A stretch of DNA of 64,000 nucleotides from Pseudomonadota bacterium (GTDB lineage: Bacteria; Pseudomonadota; Alphaproteobacteria; Sphingomonadales; Sphingomonadaceae). Below are positions 1 to 7,342 of the stretch, one piece after another (the first letter of the stretch is position 1; every line of letters begins with the position of its first letter). The translations under genes and the position numbers were made by a program. The stretch lies in NCBI GenBank assembly GCA_023457895.1, contig JAEXAY010000020.1, forward strand, positions 1 through 64,000, written 5' to 3'. Below the pieces are notes generated by a model, which saw nothing but the letters and a program-made list of their open reading frames with translations, was not told the origin of the DNA and did not search any database.

Positions 1-1
1 G

Positions 2-1756
2 TCCTATCCGGCTCCGCAACAGGGGGGCGCCCAGACACCGCAATTGCCGTATGAGGCGCAACCGGCGCCCCGGCAACCCCAGCCCACGCAGCCTCAACCC
101 GCGCCGGCACCACAGCCGCGCCCGTCACCTCAAATGCAGGCAGCAGCTCCCCAACCCCAGCCGGTTATGACGCCCCAGCAACAGCAGGCTGCACAACTGG
201 CGGCCATTCACAAGGCGCTCGGTATCGAGCAATCCAATGTGCGCTTCGGCGTCGCGTTGTTTCCATCGCCCCCGCCGCCCCCTGACAGCTGCATCGCCCG
301 CGTCGGCCCGGTGGGCGACACCAGCGCTTTTGCCAATGCGATCGACGGCAGCAAGTTCAAGGATATCGGCAAGCTTGAAGATCTGCGCAAGAAGCAGAAA
401 AGCGGCACCATCTTCGTGCGCGGCGGCAATTTCGAAGGCGAGAAAATCAAGAAGCGGCGCCTTCATGACATGTGCTTCATCGATGCCAATTTCCGCTACA
501 CCAACTGGGAGGATTTCAGGGGCAGCGGACTCGGCTTCATCAACACCGACATGACCGGATCGAAGCTTGTCAGCAGCCAGATGTCTTACACATTGTTCCG
601 CGACGGCATTCTGACGGATGTGGATGCAACCGGTGTCGACCTCAGCAACAGCCGCCTCGATGGCGGGTGGAAAGGCAGCATGCGCAACCTCGTGCTGAAC
701 CAGGCGAATCTCACCGGCTTCCGCGTCGAGTGCGGCTATACGCCCGAAAATGGCTGCCCGTTCGACCGGCAGGGGTTGAAGCTTGCGGGCGCCAATCTGA
801 CCAAGGCGAGCTTTTACGCCTTTGACTTTCCGGATGTCGACCTCACCGGTGCCATCCTCGACCAGACCGAAATCGGGCTGCAACATATGGCCCGCCTGTC
901 GGGCGCCCGGCTGGTCGGATCGATGGTGGTGCGCAGCCACAATGCGGCCGCCATCTACATGCCGGTGGAATATGCCCGCATCCGCCGCGCCCTGATGGCC
1001 GGAACCGAAGGCATGGCGTCATTCGATTGCGCGGGTGTGGCATCGCCCGTCAAGAAGGCCATCTGTACTTCGTCGGGCAGCGAATTGCGGCGACTCGACC
1101 GCGAACTGGCGACGCTCAATCAGGATATTTCGCGCCGCAACCGCGCTTTCGCGGCCGATCGCCAGTCATGGGAAGCCAGTGTTGAGCGCAAGTGCGCCGG
1201 GCTGCCGACGGATGACATCGCCGAATGTCTCAAGGTGGAGTATCGCACACGGCGCGAACAACTGATCGGGCGCGCCGGCGCGCCGGAATGGCTCAGGCCG
1301 GGTCAATATGCGCTGTTCCTGGCCAGCGAAGCGCCGATTTCGGAAGAGTTTCTGAAGTCCGAACTGTTCCTGCGCGTCCGCCCCGTCCTGTTCGATTCTT
1401 CTCCCTCCAGGGTCATGGTGCATGTCGAGCGTAACGGCCGTATCACCGCCAAGGGCGCAGCAATGGGGACATGCCAGCTTTATGGAACCGACCTGCAGTT
1501 TGATCGCAGCACGGGCTGGATCAGCGGCGGCGGTACCCCCGGCACAAGACGGCGGCCCGGAACACCCGGCATGCCGGTGCTTCAGGCGATTGGCGATGAA
1601 CTCAACGTCTATCGCAATGGCACGATGGCGAGCAATAATGGCGACACCCGCCCCAGCCCCTATGTGCGGTGCGGGCAGCAGGGCAGTTTCACGCTGATGC
1701 AAAAGGTGCCGCTGCCGCAGGAGGAACTCGCACAGATTTGGAATGTCCTGCGCTAG
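2..1756 (+). CDS. Pentapeptide-repeat protein with LprI-like domain (5' partial)
   Basis: The reading frame is open to the first bases of the window, so the true start lies upstream; the first in-frame start-like codon inside is a TTG at 44. Residue numbers here count from that TTG. The N-terminal ~65 residues are almost only Pro, Gln and Ala and look like a disordered linker or secretion segment. Residues ~120-295 show degenerate pentapeptide repeats of the A(D/N)LxX type (for example ATGVDLSNSRLDG, LAGANLTKASF), which usually fold into a right-handed beta helix. Residues ~330-390 resemble the LprI/DUF1311 lysozyme-inhibitor domain (FDCAGVASPVKKAIC, then a charged helix). The last ~170 residues are not recognised. 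It sits at the edge of a block of probable exported proteins. Function is unknown; substrate of the adjacent type III system is only a guess. Confidence 0.75.
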   Translation, partial: SYPAPQQGGAQTPQLPYEAQPAPRQPQPTQPQPAPAPQPRPSPQMQAAAPQPQPVMTPQQQQAAQLAAIHKALGIEQSNVRFGVALFPSPPPPPDSCIARVGPVGDTSAFANAIDGSKFKDIGKLEDLRKKQKSGTIFVRGGNFEGEKIKKRRLHDMCFIDANFRYTNWEDFRGSGLGFINTDMTGSKLVSSQMSYTLFRDGILTDVDATGVDLSNSRLDGGWKGSMRNLVLNQANLTGFRVECGYTPENGCPFDRQGLKLAGANLTKASFYAFDFPDVDLTGAILDQTEIGLQHMARLSGARLVGSMVVRSHNAAAIYMPVEYARIRRALMAGTEGMASFDCAGVASPVKKAICTSSGSELRRLDRELATLNQDISRRNRAFAADRQSWEASVERKCAGLPTDDIAECLKVEYRTRREQLIGRAGAPEWLRPGQYALFLASEAPISEEFLKSELFLRVRPVLFDSSPSRVMVHVERNGRITAKGAAMGTCQLYGTDLQFDRSTGWISGGGTPGTRRRPGTPGMPVLQAIGDELNVYRNGTMASNNGDTRPSPYVRCGQQGSFTLMQKVPLPQEELAQIWNVLR

Positions 1757-1799
1757 ACTGGGAAGCAGGGCAGCGCGGAAAGGCAATTTTTCTTCGAAA

Positions 1800-1818
1800 T
1801 CTAAACGAATCGCTTAGA
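1800..1818. promoter_or_regulatory. 19-bp palindrome, copy 1 (candidate operator)
   Basis: The sequence TCTAAACGAATCGCTTAGA fits TCTAAnCGAnTCGnTTAGA, a dyad with one central base. It ends 92 bp before the chosen start of the lipase gene at 1911. Near-identical copies lie at 6560, 9110 and 9132, each upstream of another gene of this block. Confidence 0.65.
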
Positions 1819-1910
1819 GACAAATATCCGGATTCGGACCATCTTGGCCGGACTGGTGGAAAGCCATGCTCGTCATGCCTTCAAACCGGGAAGCGCTAAG
1901 GAGTGGTACG

Positions 1911-3488
1911 ATGGGTGGATTTTCCAGCATCATTTCGGGAATAACCGGCGTCGCGACAAAGCCGCTGACGTCCCTGACCCAGTCGCTTGGCAACACGGCC
2001 TCGATCCTGCCGGTTCCGGGACGCGAGATTGGCGCGTGGGGCCGGTCTTCGGCGCCGGCCACCAGCCTTGAAGCCTTCCGCCTGCCGGGTCTCCCAAGCC
2101 TTCCGGGTTTACCGAAGCTGCCGGAACTGTCGAAGCTTCCCGGCCTGCCCCCGCTTCCGCCATTGCCCTCCCTGCCCCCATTGCCGAAACTGCCCGGGCT
2201 GCCGGGTCTTCCCGGCCTTCCGGGTGCTCCGGGCGGGTCGCAGCCCCAACTTCCGGGACTTCCGGAATTGCCCAGACTGCCGAGCTTGCCGCAACTTCCC
2301 AAATTGCCGGGACTGCCGCAATTGCCGAGCCTCCCGCCGCTACCACAAATTCCGGGCTTGCCGGGCGCTCCGGATAGCGGACTGCCGCAGCTGCCGCAAT
2401 TCCCGACCCTGCCGCCGCTCCCTGAGCTTCCCCCGCTCCCGCAACTTCCGGAATTGCCCGGCATCCCGGGAGGCGCCGCGCCGCAATTGCCGCCGCTTCC
2501 GCCGCTGCCGCAACTTCCTTCGCTCCCGCAACTGCCCTCCATACCGCAGCTTCCCCAACTGCCCGAATTGCCCGGCCTTCCAGGCTTCCCCGGCATCGGC
2601 GGGCCGGACCTGCCATTCCCGTCGCTGCCGGGTCTGCCCGATCTGCCCAGCCTGCCGGGTCTTCCTGATCTTCCCGGAATGCCGGGTGCCCCGTTCCTGC
2701 CCGGGCAAGGGCGAGCGCCGGTCAGCACGTTCGAAGGACCGGATTCGGTTTCACTCGCCGAGATGGCGGGCGACGTTTATCATGCCGAGGCCAATCCGCC
2801 CGCCGGCTGGCGCACCGCCACGGCGGAGGATCTCGAGCATATCGGCCTGCGTCCTTCCGATCTTGCGCCGGCCAACAGCCCCTTCTTCGCACGGGTCTAC
2901 ACCACGGGCGAAGGGGATAACCAGCAGTTCGTCGTCGCCTTCCGCGGTTCCACGAGTGACCGGCGTGACTGGCAGACCAACGGCCAGCAGGCGCTCGGCA
3001 TGCCGACGCCGCATTATACCGCCGCGCTGTCTATCGGCCGCAAGCTCGCCCAGGCCGGCGTTACCAATGTAACGATGACCGGCCATTCGCTTGGCGGCGG
3101 TCTTGCATCGGCGGCGGCGCTGGCCTCAGGCCGTAACGCGCAGACCTTCAACGCGGCTGGCCTCAGCGACAAAACCATTGCGCAGGCGAACAGCATCCGT
3201 GAAGGCGCGGGCGCCGGCGGCCCCGGCGACATCCGCGCTTATTATGTCCGCGGTGAAATCCTCTCGCTGTTACAGGATGGCGGTGATCGCATTGCGGGAT
3301 CGCTGCTCGGCACGGTCGTGGCCGGGCCGCTGGGCGGGATCGCGGGGCTTGGAACCGATGCGCCAGAAGCCTATGGCACCCGCATCGCGCTCGATCCTGT
3401 CCGCCCCGAAGGCACGGCCTGGTGGCAAGGCCATCCGGTCAGCCGCCACGGCATGGACTGGGTGATTGCAAGCCTGCAGAACAGCTAG
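1911..3488 (+). CDS. Leu-Pro-X repeat protein with C-terminal class-3-type lipase domain
   Basis: A 525-residue protein. The start at 1911 is chosen because AAGGAG lies 7 bases upstream; an in-frame ATG at 1866 has no such site. Residues ~58-265 are a nearly unbroken run of about 70 Leu-Pro-X triplets (LPGLPSLPGLPKLP and so on), with X mostly Gly, Pro, Gln, Glu, Lys or Ser; this should form an extended polyproline-II-like rod. The C-terminal ~250 residues are an alpha/beta-hydrolase of the lipase_3/DUF2974 kind: FRGSTSDRRDW near residue 344 and the nucleophile elbow GHSLGGG near residue 390. It probably hydrolyses lipid or acyl esters. There is no classical signal peptide, so any export would need a signal-independent route such as the nearby type III system. 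The palindrome upstream suggests co-regulation with the DUF1521 and muramidase genes. Confidence 0.8.
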   Translation: MGGFSSIISGITGVATKPLTSLTQSLGNTASILPVPGREIGAWGRSSAPATSLEAFRLPGLPSLPGLPKLPELSKLPGLPPLPPLPSLPPLPKLPGLPGLPGLPGAPGGSQPQLPGLPELPRLPSLPQLPKLPGLPQLPSLPPLPQIPGLPGAPDSGLPQLPQFPTLPPLPELPPLPQLPELPGIPGGAAPQLPPLPPLPQLPSLPQLPSIPQLPQLPELPGLPGFPGIGGPDLPFPSLPGLPDLPSLPGLPDLPGMPGAPFLPGQGRAPVSTFEGPDSVSLAEMAGDVYHAEANPPAGWRTATAEDLEHIGLRPSDLAPANSPFFARVYTTGEGDNQQFVVAFRGSTSDRRDWQTNGQQALGMPTPHYTAALSIGRKLAQAGVTNVTMTGHSLGGGLASAAALASGRNAQTFNAAGLSDKTIAQANSIREGAGAGGPGDIRAYYVRGEILSLLQDGGDRIAGSLLGTVVAGPLGGIAGLGTDAPEAYGTRIALDPVRPEGTAWWQGHPVSRHGMDWVIASLQNS

Positions 3489-3562
3489 CACGGACTGCGG
3501 GAAATTTTCCCTTGCCCGCCACCAACAGTTGACCGCCTTTGGAGCAATGCTAGGCTGACGGC

Positions 3563-4546
3563 ATGACCGCAACAGCCGCTCCATCGCGCTCACGGGGCCG
3601 GGCGTTCGCCGCCTTGCTGATCCCATTGCTGCTTGCGACAGGAGGCTGCGCTGTGCCACAAGACCGCATGACCAAAGGCGCGAGCTGCTTCCAGAAATAT
3701 CCCGATTTCACCCGTCCGATCAAGGCGTCGGTGATACCCCGGTTGACCAATGGAGAATCCGGCCGTCAGGCGTATGAAGCGGTCATGGCAGGGGATCGCG
3801 ACAGGGTGGCGCAACTGGTCACGACCGATCCGCGCATTCTCACCACCCATGTCGAACCGCGCAAGCTGGGCGAAGGCCCGAATGACGGCGAATATGGCGA
3901 CCTGCTCGCCTTTGCGATCGCCAATTGCGACCTTGATTTGGCACAGACGCTGATCGACAAGGGGATGCCGGTAGATGGCGCCAGCCCCGGCGCGGCGTTG
4001 CTGATCGCGCTTCACGCTGACAATCCCGAAATGGCGCAATATCTGCTGCAAAACGGCGCCAGCGCGAACCCCGAAAAGAAGGGCGGTCTCGAGGTTGCGA
4101 AACTTTCGCTGCTCCACGGCAATCTTGGCGCGTTCATGATGCTGCTGCGCCACGGGCTCGATGTTCATCATGCGGACCAGTTGGGCCAGACCATCCTCCA
4201 CGAAGCGGTCAATACCGACCGGTTCGAGATTGCCGAGGAACTGATCAAAGCCGGCGCAAACCCCTGGGTTGTCAACGCGAGCGGATTTATGCCCGCACGC
4301 CAGATTTATGAGGGCATGGCCGTCGAACGCGAGCCCGATCTCTCAGCGCAGCGCCGCCTTGTCACCGGTCTGCGCAAGGCTGGCCTTCCCTGGCCGCCGC
4401 CATCGCCGCAGGAGGTCCGTGTCAAAGTGATGAGTGGTGAATGGCCGACGCCCGCATTGACCAAGGCCGGCATGGTATTTTCGCCGGAAGTCCACGCCCG
4501 GATCCGCGCCAACTACCGGGAAGATGGCACGCTGAAACCGCGTTGA
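3563..4546 (+). CDS. Ankyrin-repeat lipoprotein
   Basis: A 327-residue protein. The N-terminus has a basic stretch, a hydrophobic core and a lipobox ending LLATGGC, predicting lipidation at Cys29 and an outer or inner membrane anchor. Residues ~70-235 contain ankyrin-type repeats: DLLAFAIANCDLDLAQTLIDKG, then further units ending in LLQNGAS, LLRHGLD and LIKAGAN. These normally make a protein-binding solenoid. The last ~90 residues are unrecognised. It follows the lipase gene by 74 bp on the same strand and may be co-transcribed. Ankyrin proteins next to secreted hydrolases are sometimes immunity or anchoring partners, but nothing in the sequence proves that here. Confidence 0.8.
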   Translation: MTATAAPSRSRGRAFAALLIPLLLATGGCAVPQDRMTKGASCFQKYPDFTRPIKASVIPRLTNGESGRQAYEAVMAGDRDRVAQLVTTDPRILTTHVEPRKLGEGPNDGEYGDLLAFAIANCDLDLAQTLIDKGMPVDGASPGAALLIALHADNPEMAQYLLQNGASANPEKKGGLEVAKLSLLHGNLGAFMMLLRHGLDVHHADQLGQTILHEAVNTDRFEIAEELIKAGANPWVVNASGFMPARQIYEGMAVEREPDLSAQRRLVTGLRKAGLPWPPPSPQEVRVKVMSGEWPTPALTKAGMVFSPEVHARIRANYREDGTLKPR

Positions 4547-4564
4547 GGCGGACACTACAGCCAG

Positions 4565-5971
4565 TCAATTGAAGTCTGGCCGCGAAGCCTGCACTGCTTC
4601 GATCAAGCGATCACCCATATTCATCATCGCCAGTATTACCTGCCGGTCGCGCGCGGCCCGTTCTGCAGCCTGTTTGGCAGCCTCCTGGTTATCGAAATCG
4701 CGTGACACGTCCCTGATCTGGTGTTGCGCCGTGCTGCTATTATGGCTTGCCATCTGGCTGATGAGATTCTGGGTCGTCATGACCGAAAGGAAACGGCTGA
4801 TGACCGCCCCGAATTCGGTGCGGCTCATGACGGAAGAGTTGGGACCGAATGTCTGTCCGGGGCGCGTTTGCTCCAGCACCGCCGCACTGATTTGCTTGTC
4901 ATCCCATTCGTCAATCCAGCTTTCGCCCTGCTCGACAAAAACGAGACCATCACGCTGGTCATCGTCCATGTCATAGCCATCGACCTTGTCAAGGGCGGCG
5001 CGGATGACTGGCGCCACATCTTCAACCAGGATCGCCGCCGCCGGCTGAACCGGAGCGGCGGACGCGTGCGGGATGTCGGGTTCCTGCAGAACAGATGTTG
5101 TCGCCGGAGCCGTCACCACACTGACTTGCTCCGCGTCCGGCGTGCTGTTCGTGGCGCTGGGTGCGAGGTCGATCTTGATTACAACCGATGGCTTCTCCGT
5201 CATCAGGGCAGCCGTTGCGGCGATCGATGTATCAGGCGGAGTCGCCGCCTGCAGTTTCGCTGGTTCGACAGTGCCTGCAGCACCTGCCGGAGTCGTTGCC
5301 GTTCCCGGTACCAGCACATGGTCAAACACGGTAGCATTGGCTGCCTGCGCGATCTGCAAATCGCCGGTGGCTTCATTGCTGATCCCGGTGACAATCAGGC
5401 CGTGTGCGTCGCGGGTGATGACAAGCTTGTCCAGCATATAGGCGGAACTATTGGTCGGACTGATCACGGTCGATGCCGTAATAAGCGTACCATTGGCCAG
5501 CTGGAAGCTGCTGGTGCCCCAAAACTGCCCGATGGATTGTCCGGCAACTTCGATGTTGGCGTCGCCCCAAATTCGCGTGACGACATTGGTCAGGCGATTT
5601 TCGAGGATCACCTCGGCCTGCAGATCGTTGATCGAAAGGCGGTATTCAGCATCTAGGTCGATCACCGCTCGCCCTGTTTCGACCTTCTGGGCGGTCCACT
5701 CCCCGGCGGACGCGATATTGTTCGACCAGATGTGACCGGAGGCGGCCGCTTCGTCGGCCACGGCCTGCGGCACTACGACCGTCACCTCAACCACTTCAGG
5801 CATGGCCGCGACCGGAATGGCCGTGGCGGGCAACGGATCGCTGTGGGTCGCAACCACGTCGCCGCCGGGCGAGGTGACAACAAGCGAACCATCAGGCTGC
5901 TTCACCGCATCTTCCGGCATCGTCGCCGGAAGATATGCCGCTCCGATTGTACCGCCTGAAATATCCACCAT
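4565..5971 (-). CDS. DUF1521 (MIIA-like) protein with degenerate cleavage motif
   Basis: A 468-residue protein; the start at 5971 has a GAAGG site upstream. Residues ~90-235 match the DUF1521 fold of its neighbour at 9290: YRLSIND, TRIWGDANIEV, FWGTSSFQLANGT. DUF1521 is the metal-ion-inducible autocleavage domain known from rhizobial NopE1, which cuts itself in GD|PHVD. Here the site reads G136-D137-A138-N139-I-E, so the Pro, His and Asp are gone and cleavage is not expected. After a Pro/Ala/Thr-rich linker, residues 375-394 (FGPNSSVMSRTEFGAVISRF) align with a second block shared with the 9290 protein. The C-terminus (~420-468) is a charged, coiled-coil-like helix. It lies 17 bp after the 158-residue gene on the same strand, so the two probably form an operon under the palindrome at 6560. 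Likely exported cargo or a structural partner; the role is unknown. Confidence 0.75.
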   Translation of the reverse strand: MVDISGGTIGAAYLPATMPEDAVKQPDGSLVVTSPGGDVVATHSDPLPATAIPVAAMPEVVEVTVVVPQAVADEAAASGHIWSNNIASAGEWTAQKVETGRAVIDLDAEYRLSINDLQAEVILENRLTNVVTRIWGDANIEVAGQSIGQFWGTSSFQLANGTLITASTVISPTNSSAYMLDKLVITRDAHGLIVTGISNEATGDLQIAQAANATVFDHVLVPGTATTPAGAAGTVEPAKLQAATPPDTSIAATAALMTEKPSVVIKIDLAPSATNSTPDAEQVSVVTAPATTSVLQEPDIPHASAAPVQPAAAILVEDVAPVIRAALDKVDGYDMDDDQRDGLVFVEQGESWIDEWDDKQISAAVLEQTRPGQTFGPNSSVMSRTEFGAVISRFLSVMTTQNLISQMASHNSSTAQHQIRDVSRDFDNQEAAKQAAERAARDRQVILAMMNMGDRLIEAVQASRPDFN

Positions 5972-5988
5972 CACCCTTCACCCCGTTG

Positions 5989-6465
5989 CTATAATCGCGC
6001 GTGGCTCGCAACGAGCCGCGTGGTTCCATCAATCGACGCCAGCGCCGATGCGATATTTTCAATGCCCTTCTGCTGCGCCTCGACGGCGGCAATCGCCTGT
6101 TCGATCCGCTCGAACGATCGCGCTTCCGGCCGCGCACCGATGAGGCTCGCGCTTTCAAAGGCGAAGGCGCTTAGGCTGCGCGCAAGCTGCCCTTCATCAG
6201 CGCCGCTGCCGCCGAGTTCGGCGCTCAGTTCCCTGGCGGTCCCGGCGATGTCGTAGATGTCCTCATCGCCCTGATAGCCGCTCTCGCCGCCCTTGCCGCC
6301 GCCGTCCTGATCGAGCAGATCAAATTCCTGCGTCAGTGCGGAGGCAACGCGTCCGGCGACCGAGCTCATCGCCTGCCCGGCCTTGCTGCCACCGCCGCCG
6401 CCAGCGCCCGCGCCGCGAACCTGGCCGACACCGCCAACCCGTGCAGAGGAAATTGGTCCGATCAT
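5989..6465 (-). CDS. Small protein of unknown function, Gly-rich N-terminus
   Basis: A 158-residue protein with AGGACAGGAT just before the ATG. Residues ~10-28 are Gly-rich (VGGVGQVRGAGAGGGGG), followed by helical segments; the C-terminal ~45 residues are an Ala/Glu-rich amphipathic helix. I recognise no family. There is no signal peptide or membrane segment. It is the first gene of a two-gene operon with the DUF1521 paralogue (17 bp gap) and has palindrome copy 2 about 95 bp upstream. Size and position would fit a secreted accessory protein or a chaperone-like partner of the DUF1521 protein, but this is only context. Confidence 0.7.
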   Translation of the reverse strand: MIGPISSARVGGVGQVRGAGAGGGGGSKAGQAMSSVAGRVASALTQEFDLLDQDGGGKGGESGYQGDEDIYDIAGTARELSAELGGSGADEGQLARSLSAFAFESASLIGARPEARSFERIEQAIAAVEAQQKGIENIASALASIDGTTRLVASHARL

Positions 6466-6559
6466 ATCCTGTCCTAACCTGATGGATGTTTCCGCTCCCT
6501 CATAGGAGCATCGCAGCCATCTTACGGCACAAGATATAATCGATCCATCGCCCTTTTTC

Positions 6560-6578
6560 TCTCAGCGATTCGTTTAGA
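6560..6578. promoter_or_regulatory. 19-bp palindrome, copy 2 (candidate operator)
   Basis: On the minus strand it reads TCTAAACGAATCGCTGAGA, two mismatches from a perfect dyad. It lies 94 bp before the start of the 158-residue gene, almost the same distance as copy 1 from its gene (92 bp). Confidence 0.6.
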
Positions 6579-6641
6579 CGTAAGGGGATTTTTAACTTTG
6601 TTACATCTTCGCGAAGCGAGCCCGCGAAAAACGATCAGCCT

Positions 6642-7286
6642 TTATTGGCGGCGCAGCAGGAGCACCGCTCCATCATACCAGCTCATCACCATGCGTCCGC
6701 CGCTGACGGGATAGAAATTGCTGCCGCCTGCGGCTTCCGGACCCCAGTTGCCCGATTCCGCGCAGGCCATTTCATGCAGCGGCCCGAGCGCGTTTTTGGG
6801 GATATTGAAATAAGCGATGGCCGCCTGCAACGGCGCGCCGGTTTCCCTCGCGCTGGCGGGGTCGCGCATGATGATGGGTGTCGGGCCGCCGCAAATATCG
6901 GTGGACGAAAAGCTGTCGCTGGCTGCCTTGGACCATTTGAGGCTTTCCGGCGTGATCGTCATGACCGATCCGATCGCTGCGGGATCATCGAGCGCATAGG
7001 CGGTGACGCCGGACGTATCGACCCACAGCTTTTCAACCGTCCAGTTGCCAACCAGTTCACGGATCAGAATTTCAAGCCCAGGATCAGCCGTGGCGGCGTC
7101 GGTTGCGGCTTGCGGCGATTGTTCCATCGGTTGCTCGTCCCTGGCATCAGATTGCGTGTTCAACGGTTTTCCGGAACTAGCAGCCGTGCGCTCATCACGC
7201 GCTGCGTTTCCGCTAGCCGCCGGTCCGCAACCGGAAAGCATCATGGCCATTGCAAGAGCGGAAAGACTGATCCGGATCATCGGCAT
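6642..7286 (-). CDS. Putative lipoprotein of unknown function
   Basis: A 214-residue protein. The N-terminus MPMIRISLSALAMAMMLSGC is a lipoprotein signal peptide with lipidation predicted at Cys20. After a Ser/Ala/Gln-rich linker (~25-70), a globular domain follows with WTVEKLWVDTSG, a Thr-Pro-Glu-Ser segment and a C-terminal MVMSWYDGAVLLLRRQ. The layout (short hydrophobic strands, one Cys pair candidate in DICGG and MACAESG) looks like a small periplasmic beta-rich domain, but I cannot name the family. It lies 56 bp after the LysM-muramidase gene on the same strand, separated by a strong GC hairpin at 7315-7335. It could be an envelope-anchored inhibitor of the muramidase; this is speculation. 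Confidence 0.7.
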   Translation of the reverse strand: MPMIRISLSALAMAMMLSGCGPAASGNAARDERTAASSGKPLNTQSDARDEQPMEQSPQAATDAATADPGLEILIRELVGNWTVEKLWVDTSGVTAYALDDPAAIGSVMTITPESLKWSKAASDSFSSTDICGGPTPIIMRDPASARETGAPLQAAIAYFNIPKNALGPLHEMACAESGNWGPEAAGGSNFYPVSGGRMVMSWYDGAVLLLRRQ

Positions 7287-7314
7287 AGGGGCAGCGGCGC
7301 TCCTTTAATTCCGG

Positions 7315-7335
7315 CGCCCGGCGCAAGGCCGGGCG
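7315..7335 (-). terminator. Strong hairpin between muramidase and lipoprotein genes
   Basis: An 8-bp perfect stem, CGCCCGGC / GCCGGGCG, with a 5-base loop lies just after the muramidase stop. There is no U-tract behind it, so it may be a Rho-dependent end, an RNA-stabilising structure or an attenuator rather than a full intrinsic terminator. Confidence 0.4.
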
Positions 7336-7342
7336 TACCGGA

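Noticed and set aside
1814..2728. Long minus-strand open frame that reads like collagen (Gly-X-Y repeats)
   Set aside because: It is the exact antisense of the Leu-Pro-X repeat of the lipase gene; Leu-Pro codons read backwards give Gly-rich triplets. The plus strand has the ribosome site and a real enzyme domain.
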